A DNA stretch of 13,396 nt. Source: Treponema sp. UBA1747. Lineage in GTDB: Bacteria > Spirochaetota > Spirochaetia > Treponematales > Treponemataceae. Location of the stretch: NCBI GenBank assembly GCA_002315375.1, contig DCHR01000002.1, positions 179-13,574 of the forward strand, read 5' to 3'. Positions 1 to 5,697 of the stretch are shown one piece after another. The position numbers and the translations under genes are program-made. The notes beneath the pieces were generated by a model that searched no databases, was not told where the DNA came from, and was given only the letters and a program-made list of their open reading frames with translations. Within the stretch, counting starts at the first letter, position 1. Every line of letters begins with the position of its first letter.

Positions 1-173
1 AAGTCCATAAGGTTTTTCATAATAATGTTACCGGTATTTTTTGCGCGGGTAAAACCAGTTTCTACCATTGCAAAACCTGCCTGCATCCAGAAAACCAGAG
101 CTGCACCGAGCAGGAACCAAACACCCCACAGATCACCCTGAAGGGACTGTACGGCACTCATTACTTCTTCCAT
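1..173 (-). CDS. amt: Ammonium transporter, N-terminal fragment (cut by window edge)
   Basis: Amt/MEP/Rh-family channel that moves ammonium/ammonia across the inner membrane. Only the first 57 residues are in the window. Translated by hand, it begins MEEVMSAVQSLQGDLWGVWF and continues into a hydrophobic first helix (FLLGAALVF) and the signature stretch MQAGFAMVETGFTRAKNTGN, which is highly typical of the first two membrane segments of Amt proteins. The ATG at 173 has a good ribosome binding site (TAGGAGA, about 181-187) seven bases upstream. It lies downstream of, and in the same direction as, the type III glutamine synthetase gene, with a strong terminator-like hairpin between them. No clear sigma-70 promoter is seen in the gap, so expression may rely on read-through. 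A PII gene (glnB) often follows amt, but that would be outside the window. Confidence 0.93.
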   Translation of the reverse strand, partial: MEEVMSAVQSLQGDLWGVWFLLGAALVFWMQAGFAMVETGFTRAKNTGNIIMKNLMD

Positions 174-218
174 ATTGTTTCTCCTACCTGCCTACCCCTT
201 TAATGACAGGACTGTTGT

Positions 219-282
219 AAAAAAAAGCGTGCTGCTGACTCCGCCAGGGGGTAACCGGAACGGGTTTGTATCAGCAGCACGC
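219..282 (-). terminator. Intrinsic terminator / possible attenuator between glutamine synthetase and amt
   Basis: Read on the minus strand, a perfect 12-bp stem (271-282 pairing with 227-238, arm GCGTGCTGCTGA) is followed at once by eight T residues (219-226). The enclosed 32 bases can fold further into CCG-UU-CCGG paired with CUGGCGG. It sits 69 bases after the glutamine synthetase stop and its U-tract ends 46 bases before the amt start. It may simply end the synthetase mRNA. Because amt has no obvious promoter of its own, it may instead act as an attenuator that sets how much amt is made by read-through. Confidence 0.85.
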
Positions 283-351
283 CATTGTGCTTATTCAAAA
301 AACTTAAATTGTTTGAGGGAAAACTTCCCCCGGATTCTGTTCTCTTTATTT

Positions 352-2439
352 TTATACGCGGAACAGAAGGTCTTCGTAACTTGGGAATGGTTTGTATCCT
401 TCACCAAGGAGAGGTTCCATTTCGTCATAAACTGCACGAACCTCAGCCATGGCAGGAACAACTGATCCTGCATATGCTTTTGCTTCTTTAAGAGCATCAC
501 CAGCGGCTTTTGCTTCTTCATGAGCTTTTACAAGCAGTTCTGTTTTTTCAGTAATGCTTGAAAGCAGAGCATCCAGTTTTTCAAGAACTGAAACCTGAGC
601 AACTGCTTTTGCTCCAGGAACAACTGCCTTAAGGTCGATAACTGTTTTAGAAACATCAGCAGTATATTTGTAAACTGCAGGAAGAATATCTTTGTAGATC
701 ATTTCCAGCATTGTGTTTACTTCGATATTCAGAAGCTGGCAGTACTTTTCGAGTTTGATGTCGTAATGTGCTTCCATTTCTTCTTTTGTGTAAACTCCCA
801 TTTCTGTGAAGAGTTTTACGTTTTTAGCATCCAGATAGTGTTCAACAGCATCCGGTGTTGTTTTCAGTTCCATCAGTCCGCGTTTTGCAGCTTCAACTTT
901 CCAAGATTCATCGTAACCGTTTCCGTTGAACACGATTCTCCAGTGTGCTTTTACTTCACGAACGATCAGTTCGTTCAGGGCTTTGTCAAAGTCTGCTGCA
1001 CCTTCCAGTTCATCAGCAAATACTTTCAGAACCTGTGCTACGATTGCATCCAGGGTTGTGTTTGGAGTTGCGATTGAAGCAGAAGAACCTGCTGAACGGA
1101 ACTCAAACTTGTTACCTGTAAAGGCAAATGGTGATGTACGGTTGCGGTCTGTTGAATCCTTTGGAATTGGTGGAAGAACATCGGCACCGATTGTCATTGT
1201 ATCTGTTTTGTCAGCAGCATATGGTTTTCCGTCTTTCAGGGACTCAAGAACTTTGTAAAGTTCATCACCAAGGTAAACCGAAATGATTGCTGGAGGAGCT
1301 TCGTTTGCTCCAAGACGATGGTCGTTTCCAGCAGATGCTACTGAAATACGGAGCAGGTCCTGGTTTTCATCTACAGCTTTAAGAATTGCTGTAAGGAACA
1401 GAAGGAACTGTGCGTTTGATTCAGGTGTTTTTCCTGGTTCCAGGAGGTTTTCACCTGAGTTTGTAGACATAGACCAGTTGTTATGTTTACCAGATCCGTT
1501 AAGACCTGCAAATGGTTTTTCATGAAGCAGACATTCAAGTCCGTGGCGTTTTGCAACTTTCTTCATAACTTCCATAGTCAGCTGGTTCTGGTCAACTGAA
1601 AGGTTTGTTGTACTGAAGATTGGAGCCATTTCGTGCTGGGCTGGAGCAACTTCGTTATGTTCTGTCTTTGAAAGGATTCCATACTTCCACAGTGTTTCAT
1701 TCAGGTCTTCCATGTATTCAACAATACGTGGATTAAGAGCTGCGAAGTACTGGTCATCCATTTCCTGACCTTTTGAAGGTTTTGCACCGAACAGTGTACG
1801 GCCTGTCATACGAAGGTCTTTGCGCTGCTGGTAAAGCTTCTGGTCAACAATGAAGTATTCCTGTTCAGGTCCAACAGTTGTTGCCACGTGGCTTACTTCT
1901 TTTCCGAAAAGTTTCAGAATACGTTTGGCCTGAATGTCCAGAGCTTCCATAGAGCGGAGCAGTGGTGTTTTTTTATCGAGAGCTTCACCTGTGTATGAAC
2001 AGAAAGCTGTTGGAATACAAAGTGTATGTTCCTTGATGAAAGGATATGATGTTGGATCCCAGACTGTGTAACCGCGGGCTTCGAAAGTTGCACGGTGTCC
2101 TCCAGATGGGAAAGAAGAAGCATCAGGTTCACCTTTTACAAGTTCTTTTCCTGAGAAAGACATGATTACTGTTCCATCATCCTGTGGATTAATGAAAGAG
2201 TCATGTTTTTCAGCTGTAATTCCAGTCAGTGGCTGGAACCAGTGAGTATAGTGAGTTGCGCCATTTTCGATTGCCCATTCTTTCATAGCATGTGCTACAA
2301 CATTGGCAACATCAAGTTTTAATGGTGCTCCATCATCTAATGTTTTTTTAAGTGCTTTGAATGTTTCTTTTGGAAGGCGATCTTTCATTGTTTTCTGGTT
2401 GAAAACCATGCTTCCAAATAACTCTGGTACATTTGTCAT
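352..2439 (-). CDS. glnN: Glutamine synthetase type III
   Basis: Makes glutamine from glutamate, ammonia and ATP in the cytoplasm; type III enzymes are large dodecamers found in Bacteroidetes, cyanobacteria, some clostridia and spirochaetes. The protein has 695 residues from the chosen start, normal for GSIII (about 700) and far above type I (about 450). Visible motifs: N-terminal GSIII region with SFPSGGHRATFEARGYTVWD (109-128), GPEQEY (190-195, metal-binding glutamates), NEVAPAQHE (262-270), NGSGKHNNWS (314-323), GNDHRLGANEAPPAI (371-385), then FEFRSAGSSAS and a long helical C-terminal extension specific to this type. The frame stays open upstream to 2676, but the ATG at 2439 was chosen because it has an AAGGGGG site (2448-2454) eight bases before it and the upstream part is a terminator hairpin. 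It lies upstream of amt. The leader carries a strong promoter and two terminators in series, pointing to control by antitermination. Confidence 0.96.
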   Translation of the reverse strand: MTNVPELFGSMVFNQKTMKDRLPKETFKALKKTLDDGAPLKLDVANVVAHAMKEWAIENGATHYTHWFQPLTGITAEKHDSFINPQDDGTVIMSFSGKELVKGEPDASSFPSGGHRATFEARGYTVWDPTSYPFIKEHTLCIPTAFCSYTGEALDKKTPLLRSMEALDIQAKRILKLFGKEVSHVATTVGPEQEYFIVDQKLYQQRKDLRMTGRTLFGAKPSKGQEMDDQYFAALNPRIVEYMEDLNETLWKYGILSKTEHNEVAPAQHEMAPIFSTTNLSVDQNQLTMEVMKKVAKRHGLECLLHEKPFAGLNGSGKHNNWSMSTNSGENLLEPGKTPESNAQFLLFLTAILKAVDENQDLLRISVASAGNDHRLGANEAPPAIISVYLGDELYKVLESLKDGKPYAADKTDTMTIGADVLPPIPKDSTDRNRTSPFAFTGNKFEFRSAGSSASIATPNTTLDAIVAQVLKVFADELEGAADFDKALNELIVREVKAHWRIVFNGNGYDESWKVEAAKRGLMELKTTPDAVEHYLDAKNVKLFTEMGVYTKEEMEAHYDIKLEKYCQLLNIEVNTMLEMIYKDILPAVYKYTADVSKTVIDLKAVVPGAKAVAQVSVLEKLDALLSSITEKTELLVKAHEEAKAAGDALKEAKAYAGSVVPAMAEVRAVYDEMEPLLGEGYKPFPSYEDLLFRV

Positions 2440-2463
2440 AATAGTAACCCCCTTATTATTGAC

Positions 2464-2524
2464 AAAAAAAGGCGACGAGGTGCACTCCGGACACGTCTGC
2501 CCGGAATACGACACCATCGTCGCC
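2464..2524 (-). terminator. Leader terminator T2, just upstream of the glutamine synthetase RBS
   Basis: On the minus strand, GGCGACGA (2517-2524) pairs perfectly with TCGTCGCC (2471-2478) and is followed by seven T residues (2464-2470). Inside, GGUG pairs with CACC, then UUCCGG with CCGGAG, G with U and C with G, closing a six-base loop AGACGU. The U-tract ends only ten bases before the AAGGGGG ribosome binding site, so no gene other than the synthetase can be read after it. That position makes it a leader attenuator rather than an end-of-gene terminator. Confidence 0.85.
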
Positions 2525-2558
2525 TTTTCTTTATAGATTCCTGTTTTATTCAAACGAA

Positions 2559-2586
2559 GCCCGTTTTTTCTGAAAAACTTTCGGGC
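2559..2586 (-). other. Small hairpin between the two leader terminators
   Basis: GCCCG (2582-2586 read on the minus strand) pairs with CGGGC (2559-2563), and the enclosed bases hold a run of five U that can pair with A residues. It lies between terminators T1 and T2 of the glutamine synthetase leader. It has no U-tract after it, so it is not itself a terminator; it may be a spacer structure or part of an alternative fold. Confidence 0.4.
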
Positions 2587-2588
2587 AT

Positions 2589-2625
2589 AAAAAAAGCCGT
2601 CGACTCCACTACTGGAATCAACGGC
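2589..2625 (-). terminator. Leader terminator T1, close to the glutamine synthetase transcription start
   Basis: On the minus strand, GCCGTTGATTCC (2614-2625) pairs over 12 bp (two G-U wobbles) with GGAGTCGACGGC (2596-2607), closing a six-base loop AGUAGU (2608-2613), followed by seven T residues (2589-2595). It begins about 16 bases after the predicted start site, so unregulated transcription would stop after about 50 nt. It could alternatively be the terminator of the ArsC-like gene ending at 2706, but then the strong promoter at 2648-2676 would fire straight into it. Confidence 0.82.
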
Positions 2626-2647
2626 GTCTTTGTCGTTCGATGTAATA

Positions 2648-2676
2648 TTTATACAACTCTGAAAAAAAAATGTCAA
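2648..2676 (-). promoter_or_regulatory. Sigma-70 promoter of the glutamine synthetase gene
   Basis: On the minus strand TTGACA (2671-2676), a perfect -35 box, is separated by exactly 17 bases from TATAAA (2648-2653). Transcription should begin near 2641, giving a leader of about 200 nt. The spacer includes a run of nine T. A second, weaker TATAAA lies at 2530-2535 with a poor -35 (TTCGTT) and would start transcription right at terminator T2. Confidence 0.8.
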
Positions 2677-2705
2677 TTATTTCAAAAAAAAATTTTAATT
2701 TTTTT

Positions 2706-3065
2706 TTATTTCCAGTTTTTCCAGATTTCAGGTTCGTATCCTATTGTACAGGCTTCCTTTCCGTTACGAACAATTGGCTGAACCAGAAGCAGCGGATTTT
2801 CCAGAATCTTTTCAAACTTGTCATCATCATCCAGATATGCAATTGAAGAATAATCCTTGCTTTTCTTGTCTATGAGCATTTCAATTGCTTCGTTTCTACC
2901 GCCTGCAGTTCTGGAAAGAAGAGAAACTACGCTTTCAAGTTCCCCTTTTGAAATCCCCTTTTCTTTAAGATCAACTTTCTGAACCTGAATTTTTCTTTCT
3001 GAAAAAAAACGTTCTGCTTTTTTAAAATCAAAATTTTTATTTGTACCGAAGATTTGAATTGCCAT
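2706..3065 (-). CDS. ArsC/Spx-family thioredoxin-fold protein lacking the catalytic cysteine
   Basis: A 119-residue protein of the ArsC/Spx/YffB fold. It starts MAIQIFGTNKNFDFKKAERF and ends with the family-typical stretches LLLVQPIVRNGKEACTIGY and EIWKNW, where LL-x-x-PIVRNG matches the ArsC-family core around the conserved proline. In arsenate reductases and most relatives, a cysteine follows the first strand (as in GIKNCDTIKKA). Here the aligned residue is N11, and the only cysteine is near residue 105, so reductase activity is unlikely. Function unknown; such cysteine-less members may bind protein partners. The ATG at 3065 has an AGGGG site upstream and its own promoter. It is followed by the glutamine synthetase gene, which has a separate promoter. 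Confidence 0.82.
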   Translation of the reverse strand: MAIQIFGTNKNFDFKKAERFFSERKIQVQKVDLKEKGISKGELESVVSLLSRTAGGRNEAIEMLIDKKSKDYSSIAYLDDDDKFEKILENPLLLVQPIVRNGKEACTIGYEPEIWKNWK

Positions 3066-3088
3066 GTTTTGTTCCCCTGTATGATTTT

Positions 3089-3117
3089 ATTATATAAAAA
3101 GAATCCAGATATTTGAA
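3089..3117 (-). promoter_or_regulatory. Sigma-70 promoter of the ArsC-like gene
   Basis: On the minus strand TTCAAA (3112-3117) is 17 bases from a consensus TATAAT (3089-3094). It lies in the 66-base gap after the HAD phosphatase stop codon. No terminator hairpin is seen for the HAD gene in this gap, so some read-through from upstream is also possible. Confidence 0.65.
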
Positions 3118-3131
3118 TTTGGAATTTCTTT

Positions 3132-3842
3132 TTATTTCTGAAAACTTCCGGTTATTTGCGGCACAATTTCCTGCAAGCTGTGAATTTCCATAATTCCAGC
3201 TGGAACATCATATTTTTTTCCGCTCCGGTTAATGAAAATTCCCTTCCAGCCAAGTGCCAGTGCCAGAGGGATATCATGGGCAAGACTGTCACCGATAAAG
3301 AAAATTTCCGAAGGGTCCGGATTCCCGATTTTCTCTGCCGCAAGGCGACCGATTTCCGGATCCGGCTTTGAAACTCCTGCCGAAGAAGAAACCACCACCA
3401 CATCAAAATATTTTTTCAGCCCGAAGCGTTCAAGCTTTGCAAGCTGAATTGGTTCTTCCCCGTTGGTAATTACGCCCATAGGAACGCCGGCTTTTTGCAG
3501 GGCATCCAGAACTGAAATTACATCCGGGAAAAGGCAGATGTTTTCTTCGTAAACTTTTTCGTAAAAAGCAAAACGGCGGTCGGCTTCTTCATAAGAAAGC
3601 TCGATTCCTCCAGTTACCTGAAAGGTTTTCCAGAGCCGCATTCTTTTCTGTTCCCAGTGAGTCCATTTTCCTTCCGAATACTCATCAAAATAAAACTGAG
3701 CCCATTTTCTCCACTGAAAAAGAAATTCTGCGTAATCGGTCTTAATTTCAGCGCGGAATTTATCGAAAACATTTTTTATACCAAGTTCCGCAGCTGTATC
3801 AAAATCCAGAAGTGTGCGGTCAACATCAAAAAAAACAAACAT
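3132..3842 (-). CDS. HAD-superfamily hydrolase, YjjG/YfnB-like (probable nucleotide or sugar phosphatase)
   Basis: A 236-residue cytoplasmic phosphatase of HAD subfamily IA. Motif I is FDVDRTLLDF with nucleophile D6 and acid/base D8; motif II is VITNGE (T126); motif III is the lysine in SKPDP (K159); motif IV is GDSLAHD (D185, D190) within FFIGDSLAHDIPLALALGW. The helical cap between residues 15 and 105 fits the YjjG/YfnB group, which dephosphorylates nucleoside monophosphates and other small phosphoesters; exact substrate cannot be read. The ATG at 3842 was chosen over an upstream TTG at 3869 because motif I begins at residue 4 from it and the TTG would overlap the preceding gene. The ribosome binding site is weak. 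It starts 11 bases after the LRR/FGE gene stop, so the two form an operon. Confidence 0.88.
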   Translation of the reverse strand: MFVFFDVDRTLLDFDTAAELGIKNVFDKFRAEIKTDYAEFLFQWRKWAQFYFDEYSEGKWTHWEQKRMRLWKTFQVTGGIELSYEEADRRFAFYEKVYEENICLFPDVISVLDALQKAGVPMGVITNGEEPIQLAKLERFGLKKYFDVVVVSSSAGVSKPDPEIGRLAAEKIGNPDPSEIFFIGDSLAHDIPLALALGWKGIFINRSGKKYDVPAGIMEIHSLQEIVPQITGSFQK

Positions 3843-3853
3843 GCTTTTTCTTT

Positions 3854-4987
3854 TTAATTTGCAGTACAAACTACGCGGAAACCTCTTCTAAAAGTGTGAT
3901 CAGTGAACTCAGTTTTCTCGTAAACAGCTTCAGAATCAATTCTCATATTCTTTTTTTCCGCATCCGGATGAAATCTATCTAGATTACCGCCAAAATATCC
4001 GAACAAAGGTTTTTCCCCATCCATTCCCAAAAAACATAATTCAGAAAGATTACCTGAAAGATCATAAATCCCTAATTTGTTTGGAGCCATCCTGCCTCCC
4101 TTCTGAACCTGATTTGCAACATTACTGTTAATTGCAACTTCATTAAGGTCATCAGCCCCCGCATACTTAAAGGAATTTGGATTTTTACCTCCACGGGCTG
4201 CATAAAGCCATTCTTCCTGAGTCGGAATACGGTAACCATCTGCATTTAAATCACATTTAAAGCCTTCTGCTCTGTGAATCATTCCGTCTGAATCAGACCA
4301 TTTTGTTGTTAGCCACATAAAACGGGAACCGTCCCATTCATCCGGATTTGTTGTTTTTGCAAAGGAATAACAGGGAGTCCTTCCTTCACTTAAACTCAAT
4401 TTATTACAGAAAATAATCGCTTCATAAATGTAGGCATAACATGGAAAGAAACCTTCAGCATCAAAATTATCCATGATTTTTTGGTAAGTTTTCTCATCCA
4501 TTTCGAATTTATCCATGTAAAAACTTTTGACTTTATCATTTCCTTCCACAAAAACCATTGTTTCCCTTTCAGGAGGATTGGAAATCTTTGCAACTTTTGA
4601 TTCATACGGAACAAACCGTACTCTGGCTTTATCGCTGCCATAAAAACAGTTTTTACCAAAGATATGATTTTCATCGATATTTCTTATATAAACAGTGGTA
4701 AGATTTTCACAGCCGGCAAAAGCTTCATCACAAATTTCAACAACATTCGGTCCAAGAGAAATTGTTTTTATAAGACGATTTCCACTAAACGCTTTTTCAC
4801 CGATTTTTTTTACCGGGATTTTATTAATTGTACCCGGAACAGAAAGCTTTTCTTCAGATCCAGAATAACCTGTCAGAATTGCATAATCATCCTCGATTTC
4901 AAAAACAAAACCATTTTTAATCACCTGTTCTGCACCCAGAAAAAAAGACATAGAAATTAAAAAAAGACTGAAAAAAAGCTTTTTCAT
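3854..4987 (-). CDS. Secreted LRR_5 (BspA-type) plus formylglycine-generating-enzyme-like domain protein
   Basis: A 377-residue exported protein. Residues 1-19 form a signal peptide (MKKLFFSLFLISMSFFLGA, then EQ), with no lipobox cysteine, so probably released or periplasmic rather than a lipoprotein. Residues about 25-128 carry BspA/TpLRR-type repeats, including IGEKAFSG and ICDEAFAGCENLTTVYI. Residues about 150-375 form a C-type-lectin-like FGE/SUMF1 domain: KSFYMDKFEMDEKTY, DGYRIPTQEEWLYAARGG (250-267), IYDLSGNLSEL (307-317) and RRGFRVVC at the end. This domain is common in treponemes as a binding or surface module. Cysteines are scattered and I cannot show the copper-binding pair of true FGE, so sulfatase activation is not claimed. 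The ATG at 4987 has an AGGGG site. It is the first gene of a pair with the HAD phosphatase. Confidence 0.87.
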   Translation of the reverse strand: MKKLFFSLFLISMSFFLGAEQVIKNGFVFEIEDDYAILTGYSGSEEKLSVPGTINKIPVKKIGEKAFSGNRLIKTISLGPNVVEICDEAFAGCENLTTVYIRNIDENHIFGKNCFYGSDKARVRFVPYESKVAKISNPPERETMVFVEGNDKVKSFYMDKFEMDEKTYQKIMDNFDAEGFFPCYAYIYEAIIFCNKLSLSEGRTPCYSFAKTTNPDEWDGSRFMWLTTKWSDSDGMIHRAEGFKCDLNADGYRIPTQEEWLYAARGGKNPNSFKYAGADDLNEVAINSNVANQVQKGGRMAPNKLGIYDLSGNLSELCFLGMDGEKPLFGYFGGNLDRFHPDAEKKNMRIDSEAVYEKTEFTDHTFRRGFRVVCTAN

Positions 4988-5011
4988 ATGTTTTTACCCC
5001 TACTCAATTGT

Positions 5012-5040
5012 TATATAAATTCTAACACATATTATTCGAA
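5012..5040 (-). promoter_or_regulatory. Possible promoter of the LRR/FGE-HAD operon
   Basis: On the minus strand TTCGAA (5035-5040) lies 17 bases from TATATA (5012-5017), about 25 bases before the start codon. Both boxes are imperfect. The surrounding gap, 4988-5111, contains no clear terminator for the Nudix gene upstream; only a 4-bp GGCC pairing was found. Confidence 0.4.
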
Positions 5041-5111
5041 AGGTCTTTGAAAAGTGATTAAAGGCCGGAGATTCGGGAAGTATTAATAAGGCCGCACAAA
5101 AATGCCTCGTT

Positions 5112-5636
5112 TTACTCTCCAGTTTTTTCTTCCAGAAGTTTTTTCATGACAAAAGTTTCCCTTTGGATCATATGAAGGCCATTAATAACATCGCACTTAT
5201 CTTTATGAGAATGATTTTCATTCACATCAATGCCATGTTCGAGAGTTACCCATTCAAGAGTGAACCCTTCTTCGGCTTCGTAATCATCAAGTTTCTGTTC
5301 TTTGAAAGCAAGAGGCTGGGCAGTGTAATAAAAATTTTCCTGGAGAAAAATATCGTCGTAAAGACCTTTTTCTTTTCTGATTATCTGTCCGTATTCTTTT
5401 ATGGATGCCGGGTCAATCTGAATCCCTGATTCTTCCAGAACTTCACGGGCCAGAGTCTGGGCATGAGTTTCCCCTTCATCAATTCCGCCGCCGGGAAATT
5501 TGTAATAATCATATTTCAGACTGTGAACCAGGGCTATTTTCCCGTCACGGAAAATGATTCCGCGGACAGACGGACGCCTGCCAACAGTCCCATTTTCCTT
5601 GTAATTCTTCATGTCCATTTCCCATAAAGTGCGCAT
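5112..5636 (-). CDS. Nudix hydrolase
   Basis: A 174-residue cytoplasmic hydrolase that cleaves nucleoside diphosphates linked to another group. The full Nudix box is at residues 50-72: G50, E56, R64-E65, L67-E68-E69, G71-I72, matching G-x5-E-x7-RE-x-LEE-x-G-I exactly, preceded by YKFPGGG. The N-terminal RPSVRGIIFRDGKIALVHS is the usual first strand pair. The C-terminal part carries many acidic and aromatic residues and gives no substrate clue. The ATG at 5636 follows GAGGAG by six bases. It lies 61 bases downstream of the carB-dapF stop with its own extended -10 promoter, so it can be expressed apart from carAB, although no terminator separates them. Confidence 0.92.
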   Translation of the reverse strand: MRTLWEMDMKNYKENGTVGRRPSVRGIIFRDGKIALVHSLKYDYYKFPGGGIDEGETHAQTLAREVLEESGIQIDPASIKEYGQIIRKEKGLYDDIFLQENFYYTAQPLAFKEQKLDDYEAEEGFTLEWVTLEHGIDVNENHSHKDKCDVINGLHMIQRETFVMKKLLEEKTGE

Positions 5637-5661
5637 AATAAACTCCTCTGTGTGTGAACTT

Positions 5662-5690
5662 ATTATACCATCACTTTATGGCTGGAAAAA
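5662..5690 (-). promoter_or_regulatory. Extended -10 promoter of the Nudix gene
   Basis: On the minus strand TGGTATAAT (5662-5670) combines a perfect TATAAT with the TG of an extended -10. The -35 region at 17 bases is only a T-rich stretch (TTTTTC), which extended -10 promoters can tolerate. Confidence 0.6.
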
Positions 5691-5697
5691 GAAAGAA

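Noticed and set aside
283..351. Sigma-70 or sigma-54 promoter for amt in the gap after glutamine synthetase
   Set aside because: Candidate -10 boxes (GAATAA, TTTAAG) have no matching -35 at 16-18 bases, and the TGGC near 282 lacks the GC element at sigma-54 spacing.
2464..2625. Canonical ANTAR two-hairpin target
   Set aside because: The layout and six-base loops fit, but the family rule of A at loop position 1 and G at position 4 is not met (AGUAGU, AGACGU). Kept only as a hypothesis in the findings.
2440..2676. N-terminal extension of glutamine synthetase by 79 residues, including a CPEC motif
   Set aside because: The frame happens to stay open, but the DNA is a promoter plus two terminator hairpins, the extended start is a TTG inside the -35 box, and known GSIII proteins begin near MTNVPELFG. 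An internal ATG at the second hairpin has an AAAGG before it, but a leader peptide is not supported by anything else.
5041..5111. Terminator after the Nudix gene
   Set aside because: Only a 4-bp GGCC self-pairing with a long loop and a three-base T run was found, too weak to call.
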